NCBI RefSeq assembly: GCF_013033965.1
Contig: NZ_WQFE01000010.1
Location: forward strand, 124,001 to 188,000
DNA: 64,000 nucleotides
Direction: 5' to 3'
DNA from: Ruegeria atlantica
Lineage (GTDB): Bacteria > Pseudomonadota > Alphaproteobacteria > Rhodobacterales > Rhodobacteraceae
The translations under genes were made by a program, and so were the position numbers. Below are positions 36,195-44,609 of the stretch, one piece after another; the stretch's first letter is position 1; every line of letters starts with the position of its first letter. The notes beneath the pieces are model-generated. The model worked only from the letters and a program-made list of their open reading frames with translations, ran no database searches and was not told where the DNA came from.

Positions 36195-37081
36195 TGCCCG
36201 GCCTCCGTCTGTTTCTGCTGGTTGCGCTGGAACAACACAATCGGGATCACGAGGATCAGCAACAGCACCACCGCAACAGCGCTGGCAACCGGCCAATCGC
36301 GGTTCGAGAAGAACTCCTCCCACAACACCTTGCCGATCATCAGTGTGCCGGATCCACCCAGCAGCGATGGGATCACGAACTCACCAATCACCGGGATCAT
36401 CACCAGAAAACACCCCGCAATGATGCCGGGGCGTGACAATGGTATGGTCACCAACCAGAAGGCCTTTAGACGCGAACATCCCAAATCTTCGGCTGCTTCG
36501 ATTAGCGATTCATCCATGCGCTCTAACGACGAATAGATCGGCAGGATCATGAAGGGCAAATAGGTGTAGACGATCCCGATATAGACCGCCGTATTGGTAT
36601 TCAGAATGGTCAGCGGGGTCGAGATGATGCCCAGCCACAGCAGAATCTGGTTCAGATAGCCTTCGTTACTGAGGATACCCATCCACGCATAAACGCGGAT
36701 CAGGAAAGAGGTCCAGAATGGCAGGATTACCAGCATCATCAGCGTCGGACGCCATTCCGTTGGCGCGCGGGCCATGCCGTAAGCAATCGGGTATCCCACC
36801 AGCAAAGTCAGAACAGTTGAAATCAACGCGATCTTGACGCTGGACAGGTAGGCTTTCCAGTAAAGGTCATCCTCGGTCAGCCAGACGAAGTTTTCGAAAT
36901 CCAGTTGGCTGAAAAAGTCGGTTATCCCGGCCCAGCCCTGCGACAGGTCCAGTGTCGGAGTATACGGCGGGATGGCCAGTTCGACGTCGGACAGCGAAAT
37001 CTTCAGTACTATGAAGAACGGCACCAGAAACAGGGCCAGCAGCCAGACATAAGGGATGGCTATCAGAAGGGCGCGGCGCAT
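36191..37081 (-). CDS. potH: Polyamine ABC transporter permease (PotH/PotB type)
   Basis: 296 residues from MRRALLIAIPYVWLL at 37081, which overlaps the ATPase stop by one base (TGATG). Six membrane helices; a larger periplasmic loop after helix 1 (residues about 35-85) is typical of the first permease. The EAA loop reads EAAEDLGCSRLKAFWLVTIPLSRPG. Works with PotI to form the membrane channel. Confidence 0.92.
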   Translation of the reverse strand: MRRALLIAIPYVWLLALFLVPFFIVLKISLSDVELAIPPYTPTLDLSQGWAGITDFFSQLDFENFVWLTEDDLYWKAYLSSVKIALISTVLTLLVGYPIAYGMARAPTEWRPTLMMLVILPFWTSFLIRVYAWMGILSNEGYLNQILLWLGIISTPLTILNTNTAVYIGIVYTYLPFMILPIYSSLERMDESLIEAAEDLGCSRLKAFWLVTIPLSRPGIIAGCFLVMIPVIGEFVIPSLLGGSGTLMIGKVLWEEFFSNRDWPVASAVAVVLLLILVIPIVLFQRNQQKQTEAGQ

Positions 37082-38208
37082 CAGTTCGCCAGCAAAACCG
37101 CAGCCGTGGCCGTCCATGACAGCCAGACCGGGTCTTCCCATGTGAACGATCGGCGCGAGATTCGGCGCGTGTTGGCCGATTGCGCCTTGATGATCGTGCC
37201 ATTTGCCAGTTCGACGTGATAGGTGGACAGATTGCCCAGGTAGGCAATGTCATGCACCTTGCCCTGAACCGCATTGATCGCGTCTGCTGGGCGGTCGGCC
37301 GAGATTGTCACCTTCTCGGGCCGGATCGCCAGATGGCAGCTTTGCCCATTCGTAAAGCCTGTCGAGGAGGTCGCAGTAAGCGGCGATTGCCCTTCGGCCC
37401 AGTCGACCTGATAGGTTTCATCCCCATTCGCGGTTGCACGGCCTTCGATAATGTTCACGTCACCGATAAAATCCGCAACGTAGACTGAGTTCGGGTTCTC
37501 ATAAATCCGATCGGGGGTCGCCACCTGCATCAGCTTGCCCTGATCCATCACGGCGACACGGCTGGCAACAGTCATTGCCTCTTCCTGGTCGTGGGTCACA
37601 ATCACAAATGTGGTGCCGGTCTTTTCCTGAATGTCCATCAGCTCGAACTGGGTGTCCTGACGAAGCTTTTTGTCCAGCGCGCCCAGGGGTTCATCCAGCA
37701 ACAGAAGTTTTGGCGCCTTGGCCAGTGACCGTGCCAATGCCACACGCTGCCGTTGTCCACCTGAAATCTGATGCGGTTTGCGGCGGGCGAATTGTTCCAG
37801 CCGTGTCAGGCGCAACATCTCTTCAACGCGGTCTTCAAGGTCCCGCTTGGGCATGTTGTCCCGGCGCAGACCGAAGGCGATGTTTTCCCAGATGCTTAGA
37901 TGAGGAAACAGGGCATAGGACTGGAACATCATGTTCACCGCCCGTTTGTTTGGCGGAATCGGATCAATGTCCTGCCCGCCCAGCATGATGTGGCCATCGG
38001 ACGGTTTCTCAAACCCCGCAAGCATACGCATCATCGTGGTTTTGCCGCAGCCCGATGGACCCAGCAACGCAAAGAACTCTTTTTCAAAGATATCCAGCGA
38101 CAGGTTGTCGATGGCCGTAAACCCACCGAAACGCTTTGTCACATTCTGAAATTGGATCAGTGGTTTCGCCTGTGGATCTTCCCACGGCGCAAAGACGGTA
38201 GTGTTCAA
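37081..38208 (-). CDS. potG: Polyamine ABC transporter ATP-binding protein (PotG/PotA type)
   Basis: 375 residues. Walker A GPSGCGKTTMMRMLAG near residue 52, Q-loop MMFQSYALFPHL, ABC signature ISGGQRQRVALARSLA, Walker B LLLLDEPLGALD and the switch His in IVTHDQEEAM. A C-terminal TOBE-type regulatory domain (residues about 285-370) fits the polyamine/maltose importer class. It powers uptake by the two permeases downstream. The last residues differ from family consensus only mildly. It starts 69 bp after the binding-protein stop, across a stable hairpin. Confidence 0.94.
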   Translation of the reverse strand: MNTTVFAPWEDPQAKPLIQFQNVTKRFGGFTAIDNLSLDIFEKEFFALLGPSGCGKTTMMRMLAGFEKPSDGHIMLGGQDIDPIPPNKRAVNMMFQSYALFPHLSIWENIAFGLRRDNMPKRDLEDRVEEMLRLTRLEQFARRKPHQISGGQRQRVALARSLAKAPKLLLLDEPLGALDKKLRQDTQFELMDIQEKTGTTFVIVTHDQEEAMTVASRVAVMDQGKLMQVATPDRIYENPNSVYVADFIGDVNIIEGRATANGDETYQVDWAEGQSPLTATSSTGFTNGQSCHLAIRPEKVTISADRPADAINAVQGKVHDIAYLGNLSTYHVELANGTIIKAQSANTRRISRRSFTWEDPVWLSWTATAAVLLAN

Positions 38209-38238
38209 AACGGCCCCCGTTCGACAAGCTGACTGGAT

Positions 38239-38265
38239 GGGTAAGGCGGTCAGTCCGCCTTACCC
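38239..38265 (-). terminator. Intercistronic hairpin between potF and potG
   Basis: Perfect 11-bp stem GGGTAAGGCGG (38239-38249) and CCGCCTTACCC (38255-38265) with a five-base loop, 12 bp past the binding-protein stop. There is no T-run after it on the minus strand. Such structures between a binding protein and the remaining transporter genes usually stabilise the upstream message or partly terminate, giving excess binding protein. Confidence 0.65.
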
Positions 38266-38277
38266 AGACACTACGGA

Positions 38278-39363
38278 TCAGGTGCCTGATTTGATCTTGG
38301 TCCACAGACGGGTCACGGTCCGCTGGGTTTTTGCCGGATAGGGCGTTGTGATGTAGAGATTCTGCATCGTGGCATCATTCGGATAGATTGCCGGATCACC
38401 AATCACGTCTTCCTCTAGGAACTCCTGCGAAGCCTTATTGCCATTGGCGTAGTACACATAGTTCGATGCGGCGGCCATGTTGTTGGCGTCCAGAATGAAG
38501 TTCAGGAACTGATGTGCACCTTCGGGGTTCGGAGCATCCGCCGGTATCGCCATCTGGTCGAACCACATCAGCGACCCTTCCGCGAAGGGGTGGTATTCGA
38601 TTTCCACGCCATTGTCGGCCTCTGCCGCACGGTCCCGCGCCTGCAAAATGTCACCAGACCATCCAACTGCCACACAGATATCCCCGTTTGCCAGCGCATT
38701 GATGTATTCCGAGCTGTGGAATTTCTGGATATGCGGGCGAACACCTAGAAGAACTTCTTCGGTCTTGCCGATGACATCCTTGTCATGGCTGTCCGGGTCT
38801 TCACCTATGTACTGAAGTACCATTGGAATGATCTCGGATGGCGCATCCAGGAAATGAACCCCACACGAGGCCAGCTTTTCCATGTTCTCAGGTTTCAGCA
38901 CCAGATCCATGCTATTCAACGCAACATCGTCGCCCAGCGCTTCTTTGACCTTGGCCACATTCACACCGATGCCGGTCGTTCCCCACATGTAGTTAATTGA
39001 ATAGGCGTTGTCCGGATCGTAGCCGGCGGTACGTTCCTGAATCACATCCCATAGGTTTCCTGAATTCGAAAGCTTTGCTGCGTCCAGTTCCTGAAATGCA
39101 CCGGCCTGAATCTGGCGCTGTAGAAACGTGCCTGACGGCACAACCACGTCATAGCCCGAGCCACCGGCCAGCATCTTGGTTTCCAGAACCTCGTTGCTGT
39201 CGAACACGTCGTAGATCAGCGTCAGGCCTGTCTCTTCTTCAAATTTCTTCAGCAGATCCTCGTCGATGTAGTCGGACCAGTTATAGACGCGCACTTCCTC
39301 GGCAAAGGCCGCCGAAGTCCCCAGCGCGACGATTGCTGTCATCGTCAGCGTTTTGATTGACAT
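38278..39363 (-). CDS. potF: Polyamine ABC transporter periplasmic binding protein (PotF type)
   Basis: 361 residues from MSIKTLTMTAIV at 39363 with GGGAGAG upstream. The signal peptide ends SAAFA near residue 21; the mature protein starts EEVRVYNWSDYIDEDLLKKFEEETG, the classic opening of PotD/PotF proteins. SINYMWGTTGIGVN and VGWSGDILQARDRA are further family positions that line the ligand pocket. It captures putrescine or spermidine in the periplasm. A longer in-frame reading upstream is rejected since it precedes the signal peptide. First gene of the operon; a TTGATCAA site lies 47 bp upstream. Confidence 0.93.
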   Translation of the reverse strand: MSIKTLTMTAIVALGTSAAFAEEVRVYNWSDYIDEDLLKKFEEETGLTLIYDVFDSNEVLETKMLAGGSGYDVVVPSGTFLQRQIQAGAFQELDAAKLSNSGNLWDVIQERTAGYDPDNAYSINYMWGTTGIGVNVAKVKEALGDDVALNSMDLVLKPENMEKLASCGVHFLDAPSEIIPMVLQYIGEDPDSHDKDVIGKTEEVLLGVRPHIQKFHSSEYINALANGDICVAVGWSGDILQARDRAAEADNGVEIEYHPFAEGSLMWFDQMAIPADAPNPEGAHQFLNFILDANNMAAASNYVYYANGNKASQEFLEEDVIGDPAIYPNDATMQNLYITTPYPAKTQRTVTRLWTKIKSGT

Positions 39364-39409
39364 ATTTCTCTCCCTGCAAGTGTACGGGTATTTTCCCGTT
39401 TTTTTGGAT

Positions 39410-39417
39410 TTGATCAA
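39410..39417. promoter_or_regulatory. Candidate GntR operator upstream of potF
   Basis: Perfect palindrome TTGATCAA in the context GGATTTGATCAAGTTTT, 47 bp before the potF start and in the divergent potF-gntR interval. The same GGATTTGATCAA string recurs at the gntR start and a close version precedes the aminotransferase gene. Confidence 0.6.
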
Positions 39418-39503
39418 GTTTTGCGTTTTCCCCCGATCCATCGTATGGTTTCACGAGGTCAGGTTTCTGGCAAGACAACACTACGGGAAACAGGGTAAAC
39501 CAC

Positions 39504-40187
39504 TTGGATTTGATCAAAAATAAAGCATCCGGTACCAAAGTGGATGAAGGAAAACAGCCGGCGCATGAACAGGTGTACCAGACCCTCAGATCGCAAATCA
39601 TGTACGGCGAGCTGGTCCCGGGGCAACCTGTCACGATCCAAGGATTGACTGATTCGCTGGGTGTTGGAATGACGCCGGTGCGCGAGGCGATCAGGCGGCT
39701 GATTTCAGATGGTGCTTTGGTGTTTCAGGGCAATCGCCGTGTCAGCGTACCGCTGTTGTCCAACGCCGACGTAGAACAGATGATCTTCGCCAGAATATCA
39801 ATAGAATCAGAACTTTCCCGCCGCGCCACCTCTGCGATGAAACCCGCAGATATTGACCGGCTGGAGCGTATCGATCAGCGATTGGATCAAACGATAACGG
39901 ATGGCGACGTCAGTGGATATCTGCGTTTGAACCATCAGTTTCACGAAACGCTTTATGCCTATGCGCATGCTCCCATTCTCAACGATCTGGCAGAGCGGCT
40001 GTGGCTGCGTTTCGGTCCGTCCCTACGTGTCGTGTGCGGTAGATTCGGAACCCACAGCCTGCCGGACCGGCACAAGGACATCATTGCGGCCCTGAGGGCA
40101 CAAGATGCGGAAAAGGTGGCAAAAGCGACCGCGCAGGACATCGAACAAGGCATGGAACTGATGTCGGATGCTCTGATTCGAGCCTGA
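39504..40187 (+). CDS. GntR-family regulator (FCD type) of polyamine genes
   Basis: 227 residues with a TTG start; no better start is in frame and AGGG lies upstream. N-terminal winged helix with QVYQTLRSQIMYGELVPGQPVTIQGLTDSLGVGMTPVREAIRRL, the GntR signature, and a C-terminal helical FCD ligand domain (about 95-215) with HQFHETLYAYA metal-type residues. It is placed between divergent polyamine transport and aminotransferase genes and its start codon lies next to one of the TTTGATCAA motifs, which suggests autoregulation. The ligand is probably a polyamine or its catabolite, by inference. Confidence 0.85.
   Translation: MDLIKNKASGTKVDEGKQPAHEQVYQTLRSQIMYGELVPGQPVTIQGLTDSLGVGMTPVREAIRRLISDGALVFQGNRRVSVPLLSNADVEQMIFARISIESELSRRATSAMKPADIDRLERIDQRLDQTITDGDVSGYLRLNHQFHETLYAYAHAPILNDLAERLWLRFGPSLRVVCGRFGTHSLPDRHKDIIAALRAQDAEKVAKATAQDIEQGMELMSDALIRA
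39510..39517. promoter_or_regulatory. Candidate GntR operator at the regulator's own start
   Basis: TTGATCAA in the context GGATTTGATCAAAAA, beginning six bases after the TTG start codon. Binding here would block its own transcription or translation initiation. Twelve bases are identical to the potF-side copy (GGATTTGATCAA). Confidence 0.55.
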
Positions 40188-40217
40188 ATCATGCCGATTC
40201 GATTGACAGCAAAAAAT

Positions 40218-40225
40218 TTGATCAT
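40218..40225. promoter_or_regulatory. Candidate GntR operator upstream of the aminotransferase
   Basis: TTGATCAT in the context AAATTTGATCATATT, 45 bp before the aminotransferase start. It has the TTTGATCA core of the two other sites, and completes a set of three sites around every transcription unit of the locus. Confidence 0.55.
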
Positions 40226-40262
40226 ATTGTGATTGGCAACCGCTCTTTCAGGAGATTCTCTG

Positions 40263-41660
40263 ATGTCGACAATCACCAATCATATGCCGACCGCCGAATT
40301 GCAGGCGCTGGACGCGGCGCATCACATGCACCCGTTTTCCGCTAACGGATCGCTGGCGCAGGAAGGCGCACGGGTCATTACTCGGGCAAAAGGTGTGTAC
40401 CTGACCGATAGTGAGGGCGAAGAGATCTTGGACGCGATGGCCGGTCTTTGGTGCGTCAATATCGGCTATGGTCGCGACGAACTGGCCGAGGTCGCAGCCC
40501 GCCAGATGCGCGAACTGCCCTATTACAATACGTTCTTCAAAACGACCCATGTTCCGGTGATCGCGCTGGCAGCAAAAATCGCCGAACTGGCTCCGGGCGA
40601 TCTGAACCACGTCTTCTTTGCCGCCGGAGGGTCCGAGGCGAACGACACCAACATCCGTCTGGTCCGCACCTACTGGGCCGAGAAAGGCCAGCCTGACAAG
40701 AACATCATTATCAGCCGCCATAACGCCTATCACGGCTCATCCGTCGGCTCGGCGTCACTGGGCGGTATGGCCGGCATGCACGCGCAAGGCGGCATTCCGA
40801 TCCCCAACATTCATCACATCAACCAGCCGAACTGGTGGGCCGAAGGCGGCGGCATGTCGCCCGAAGAATTCGGTCTGGCCCGGGCACGAGAACTGGAAGA
40901 CGCTATTCAGGAACTTGGCGAGGATCGCGTCGCCGCCTTTATCGCCGAACCTGTGCAGGGTGCGGGCGGCGTGATCGTCGCGCCGGATACATATTGGCCC
41001 GAGATTCAGCGTATTTGCGACAAGTACGAAATTCTGTTGATTGCTGATGAAGTGATTTGCGGTTTCGGCCGCACCGGCAACTGGTTTGGCTCCGAAACGG
41101 TCGGGATCAAACCCGATATCATGACCATCGCCAAGGGCCTCAGCTCTGGCTACGCGCCCATCGGCGGGTCGATTGTCACCGATGAGATTGCCGAGGTGAT
41201 TGGCGGAACCGAGTTCAATCACGGCTACACCTACTCCGGTCACCCGGTTGCTGCGGCGGTCGCGCTGGAAAATCTGCGGATTCTCGAAGAAGAGAAGATC
41301 GTCGACCATGTGCGCGACGTGGCGGCGCCCTATCTGAAAGAAAAATGGGAGGCTCTGGCCGACCATCCGCTTGTTGGTGAGGCCAAGATCGTTGGCATGA
41401 TGGCCTCGATCGCCCTGACGCCCGATAAGAACAGTCGCGCCAAATTTGCGTCCGAGCCAGGAACAATTGGCTACATCTGCCGCGACCGCTGCTTTGCCAA
41501 CAACCTGATCATGCGCCATGTGGGCGACCGCATGATCATCTCACCGCCGCTGGTTCTGACCCCGGCGGAGATCGACGAGATGTTCGTGCGGATTTACAAG
41601 TCATTGGACGAGGCGCAGGCCGAGATTATCGAACAGGGGCTGATGAAGGCGGCCGCGTAA
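40263..41660 (+). CDS. Putrescine/omega-amino acid--pyruvate aminotransferase (class III)
   Basis: 465 residues from MSTITNHMPTAEL at 40263, with AGGAG upstream. Fold-type I PLP enzyme: the cofactor Asp region LLIADEVICGFGRTG near residue 260 and the Schiff-base Lys in MTIAKGLSSGYAPIG near residue 290. The N-terminal HMHPFSANGSLAQEGARVI and YNTFFKTTHVP match the SpuC-type putrescine:pyruvate or beta-alanine aminotransferase group. Next to polyamine transport genes, a putrescine or gamma-aminobutyraldehyde route is likely. Substrate specificity cannot be read from the sequence. Confidence 0.88.
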   Translation: MSTITNHMPTAELQALDAAHHMHPFSANGSLAQEGARVITRAKGVYLTDSEGEEILDAMAGLWCVNIGYGRDELAEVAARQMRELPYYNTFFKTTHVPVIALAAKIAELAPGDLNHVFFAAGGSEANDTNIRLVRTYWAEKGQPDKNIIISRHNAYHGSSVGSASLGGMAGMHAQGGIPIPNIHHINQPNWWAEGGGMSPEEFGLARARELEDAIQELGEDRVAAFIAEPVQGAGGVIVAPDTYWPEIQRICDKYEILLIADEVICGFGRTGNWFGSETVGIKPDIMTIAKGLSSGYAPIGGSIVTDEIAEVIGGTEFNHGYTYSGHPVAAAVALENLRILEEEKIVDHVRDVAAPYLKEKWEALADHPLVGEAKIVGMMASIALTPDKNSRAKFASEPGTIGYICRDRCFANNLIMRHVGDRMIISPPLVLTPAEIDEMFVRIYKSLDEAQAEIIEQGLMKAAA

Positions 41661-41688
41661 GAGCAGACACAGAACTCGAAAAAGTAAC

Positions 41689-41720
41689 GTGGCGGCCCGT
41701 TGTGGCTGCCACTTTATTTA
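41689..41720 (+). terminator. Rho-independent terminator after the aminotransferase gene
   Basis: Stem GTGGCGGC (41689-41696) with GCTGCCAC (41705-41712), one mismatch, followed by TTTATTTA. It isolates the aminotransferase transcript from the convergent pyrE. Confidence 0.7.
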
Positions 41721-41788
41721 CGAGTGGCCTTGGCATCAATTGGGCTATATTAATTGACCAATCCCCGACCTGTTGACTTTTTGCCTAT

Positions 41789-42325
41789 TCAACGCTCCAG
41801 ATCTGCCCGTTCAAACACGGGATTCACGGGTAGCCCTGGCACCTTCTGTATCTTCGGATTTCCTTCACCTCGCCAGATGGCACACACTACCGCCAAAATT
41901 TCGGCCCCTTCAGCCGTGGCGAGGCGGTGAGCGTCGGCCACGGCCCCACCGGTGGTGATTACATCTTCGATAAACGTCACCTTCTTTCCGGTAATCTCTT
42001 GTCCTTCGATAGCACGGCACGTGCCATAGGCCTTCGCCTGCTTTCGAACGAATGCTGCCGGTAGACCGGTTTCAAGCGAAATCGCGGTCACCAGGGGAAT
42101 TCCCCCCAGCTCCAGCCCGGCGATAACTTCGGTTTCGGAGGGCAAAAGAGCACTCATCTCGTATGCCAGCGGCTTCAAAAGAAGCGGATCACTTTCAAAT
42201 CGGTACTTGTCGAAATACCGGTCTGCAGTCTGCCCAGACCGAAGCAAGAACTCACCCTCAAGTATCGCGACTTCGGCCACGCGCCGAGCGAGAGAAGAAA
42301 GTGATCGGATGTCAGGACTCGTCAT
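41789..42325 (-). CDS. pyrE: Orotate phosphoribosyltransferase, short form
   Basis: 178 residues, shorter than the 210-230 usual for bacterial PyrE and closer to archaeal-type short forms. The PRPP-binding motif VTFIEDVITTGGA is near residue 115, and AFVRKQAKAYGTCRAIEG supplies the flexible catalytic loop with Lys and Arg; DKYRFESDP is the N-terminal family segment. It makes OMP in pyrimidine synthesis. Monocistronic here with no pyrF or pyrC neighbour. Another phosphoribosyltransferase activity is possible but the KxxKxxG loop favours PyrE. Confidence 0.88.
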   Translation of the reverse strand: MTSPDIRSLSSLARRVAEVAILEGEFLLRSGQTADRYFDKYRFESDPLLLKPLAYEMSALLPSETEVIAGLELGGIPLVTAISLETGLPAAFVRKQAKAYGTCRAIEGQEITGKKVTFIEDVITTGGAVADAHRLATAEGAEILAVVCAIWRGEGNPKIQKVPGLPVNPVFERADLER

Positions 42326-42450
42326 CGCCTACTCCAAAGAAAATCAAACGCTTGGGTGGTAAAGGAATGGCGTCTTCTTGTCAGCAATCAATTGGCACAT
42401 TCGCTCGTGACACAATGTGTGAGCCCCCGGGCGCAACCGGACACTCTTGG

Positions 42451-43749
42451 CTAACGCAGCCGCTCCAAAAGTTTCAAACTCGCGTACCCATCCGGCAACA
42501 ACCCCTGCGCCAACTGATACGCCCGAACCGCATTGACCGTGTTCGGCCCAGTGCGCCCGTCGATGCCTTGCGTGTCGAATCCAGCGTCGGTCAACCGCGT
42601 TTGCAACTCCTTTTTCTCGGTAAAGCTCAGCACCCGATCACTGCGCGGCCATTCGGCCTGAAACGGCGCGCGTCCGGCCAGACGGTCAGATAGGTGGCCG
42701 ATTCCGATTACATAGGCGTCGGCACCGTTGTATTTCTCTATGACTTTGAAATTGTCGAAAATCATCAGGGCAACGCCCTGCCCTCCGGCCGGTAACAGGA
42801 TTGCGGCTTGGCCATGATCCGAGATTGGAGTGCCATTCGTCGATGCCACACCGCGTGCGGCCCATTCCGACGGCATCAGCGTGTGATCCCGCCTCGCCGT
42901 GGAATAGTCGAACCCTTTGGGCAATGTCACTTCGACACCCCAAGGCTGCCCTTTGGTCCACCCATGCCGCTCCAGATAGGCGGCGGCTGAGGCCAGCGCG
43001 TCGGTCGGATCGTCCGACCAGATATCGCGCCGTCCGTCCCCGTCGAAGTCAACCGCATGGTCAAGATATGAAGTCGGCATGAACTGCGTATGCCCCATCG
43101 CCCCGGCCCAACTGCCCATCATGTTGCGCGGGCTGACATCGCCTGCCTGAATGATCTGCAATGCGGCGATCAGCTGGGCTTCGAAAAACTGAGCGCGCCG
43201 TGCGTCAAAGGCCAAAGTCGCCAAAGATCGGATGGTCTGGTCATTGCCCCGAAACGTCCCGAATGAAGTTTCCAGGCCCCAGATCGCCGTCACGACCTCT
43301 TTTTCAACGCCATACCTGGCTTCGATGCGGGACAACGCATCGCGGTAACGCCCTAACCCGGCGCGGCCGTTTCTGATGCGCGCCTCCGAGACGGCAGAAT
43401 CCAGATACTCCCAAATGGGTTTTGAAAACTCCGCCTGACTGCGGTCGCGCCGGATTACGTCCTTGTCGTAGGTCACGCCCGCCAGCGACCGATCCAGAGT
43501 TGAGGTTGATATGCCCTGCCCTACAGCCCGTTCTCGAAATGCTCCAAGCCATGCCTGAAACCGCGCGTTTCCTTCCGTCGACACCCGGTACTCCTTAGCT
43601 GAGGGTCGTAATACTGGCCGGATGGATATCGCCACGCCTGCTGATGCCAACTGAATGGCCTGCGATCCGCCCAGTGTATTGATAGATTCCGCCTGCACAA
43701 TGGATGCCCATAATGCGGCGGTCATAACGCCACCTATGCATTTACGCAT
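42451..43749 (-). CDS. MltB-family lytic murein transglycosylase with peptidoglycan-binding domain
   Basis: 432 residues. Signal peptide (residues 8-20), then the SLT_2 (MltB) catalytic domain with FQAWLGAFRERAVGQGIS and the catalytic Glu in AIWGLETSFGTFRGNDQTI, MGHTQFMPTSYLDHAVDFDGDG and SAAAYLERHGW. A C-terminal PG_binding_1 domain (about residues 370-430, LQTRLTDAGFDTQGIDGRTGPNT) follows. It cleaves glycan strands with anhydro-muramyl formation in the periplasm. No lipobox is seen, so it is probably soluble. Confidence 0.92.
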   Translation of the reverse strand: MRKCIGGVMTAALWASIVQAESINTLGGSQAIQLASAGVAISIRPVLRPSAKEYRVSTEGNARFQAWLGAFRERAVGQGISTSTLDRSLAGVTYDKDVIRRDRSQAEFSKPIWEYLDSAVSEARIRNGRAGLGRYRDALSRIEARYGVEKEVVTAIWGLETSFGTFRGNDQTIRSLATLAFDARRAQFFEAQLIAALQIIQAGDVSPRNMMGSWAGAMGHTQFMPTSYLDHAVDFDGDGRRDIWSDDPTDALASAAAYLERHGWTKGQPWGVEVTLPKGFDYSTARRDHTLMPSEWAARGVASTNGTPISDHGQAAILLPAGGQGVALMIFDNFKVIEKYNGADAYVIGIGHLSDRLAGRAPFQAEWPRSDRVLSFTEKKELQTRLTDAGFDTQGIDGRTGPNTVNAVRAYQLAQGLLPDGYASLKLLERLR

Positions 43750-43812
43750 TCCGAATTTTCCTGGTTACTGCTCGACTTCAGAGTACCGCAGAATTGGCGT
43801 TTTCCAAAGCGT

Positions 43813-44526
43813 TCAGCTTGCCCCCTCGCGATCTTTTGCTTTGTGCTGTGCACGAATCCGGGCAAGAGCCTCACGCAGCAAAGGGATACGGTTTGGCCTA
43901 AAGCTTTCACCTGTCACGGACATTTCGCGTATCCGGTCCAGGCGGAAGACACGAAAATCTTGCCTCAGATGGCACCAGGAAATCAGAACGCTGGATCGAT
44001 CCATGTAGACGATACTCAGCGGGTTCACCTTGCGGCGTGTATCGTCGCCTTTGGCATCAGTGTAAGCGAACTCGATTGTGCGTTCGTCCCACGTGGCCTG
44101 CCGCAAGTCGGCTACCGTGATGGTGGGCTTGGCCGGGCGGTCAAAACGCGTGGCCGTCAGTACTGCATGGGACAGGCGATGCGATTGGCGCTGCGGCAAC
44201 CGCCCCTGCAATTTTCGCAACGCATTGCCCGCCGCGTCCGCCAAACCGGGATCGCCAATGGCCTGAACCTCTCGCAGCCCCAAAACAAGCGCTTCAAGCT
44301 CATCATCAGTGAAGCCAAGCGGTGGCAGTGTTGCGTCTTCGATCAGGGTAAAGCCAAAACCGGCCTCGCCATCAATCACTGCTCCAAGCCCACGCAACGA
44401 CTCGATATCGCGATGAACCGTGCGTGGCGAGACGCCCAGATCCTGCGCCAGTTGTTGGGACGTCTTGGGCGAAGGGCCAGAGCGCAGTGCTTGCATCAAT
44501 TGGAACAGACGGGCGGTTCGGGACAT
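43813..44526 (-). CDS. YafY-like HTH/WYL-domain transcriptional regulator
   Basis: 237 residues from MSRTARLFQL at 44526. N-terminal HTH_11 helix-turn-helix (TSQQLAQDLGVSPRTVHRDIESLRG), then the WYL domain (about 135-225) with the line NPLSIVYMDRSSVLISWCHLRQDFRVFRLDRI. WYL domains sense small or nucleic ligands. Divergent from GST and DUF1801 genes across 83 bp that contain a 25-bp near-perfect palindrome and a second overlapping palindrome, so it very probably represses both units. Confidence 0.9.
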   Translation of the reverse strand: MSRTARLFQLMQALRSGPSPKTSQQLAQDLGVSPRTVHRDIESLRGLGAVIDGEAGFGFTLIEDATLPPLGFTDDELEALVLGLREVQAIGDPGLADAAGNALRKLQGRLPQRQSHRLSHAVLTATRFDRPAKPTITVADLRQATWDERTIEFAYTDAKGDDTRRKVNPLSIVYMDRSSVLISWCHLRQDFRVFRLDRIREMSVTGESFRPNRIPLLREALARIRAQHKAKDREGAS

Positions 44527-44530
44527 AATG

Positions 44531-44569
44531 CAGGTTAATCTAAACCTGATGACAGAAACTGTCATCAGG
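44531..44569. promoter_or_regulatory. Two overlapping palindromic operators between WYL regulator and GST genes
   Basis: First palindrome: CAGGTT (44531-44536) and AACCTG (44543-44548). Second: CCTGATGACAG (44545-44555), spacer AAA, CTGTCATCAGG (44559-44569), 11 perfect pairs. The two share CCTG. Their position in the divergent interval fits repressor binding by the adjacent regulator. Confidence 0.75.
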
Positions 44570-44609
44570 CAAAGGTATCCCTCGGGCATCCCTGATACTG
44601 GAGCCCCCG

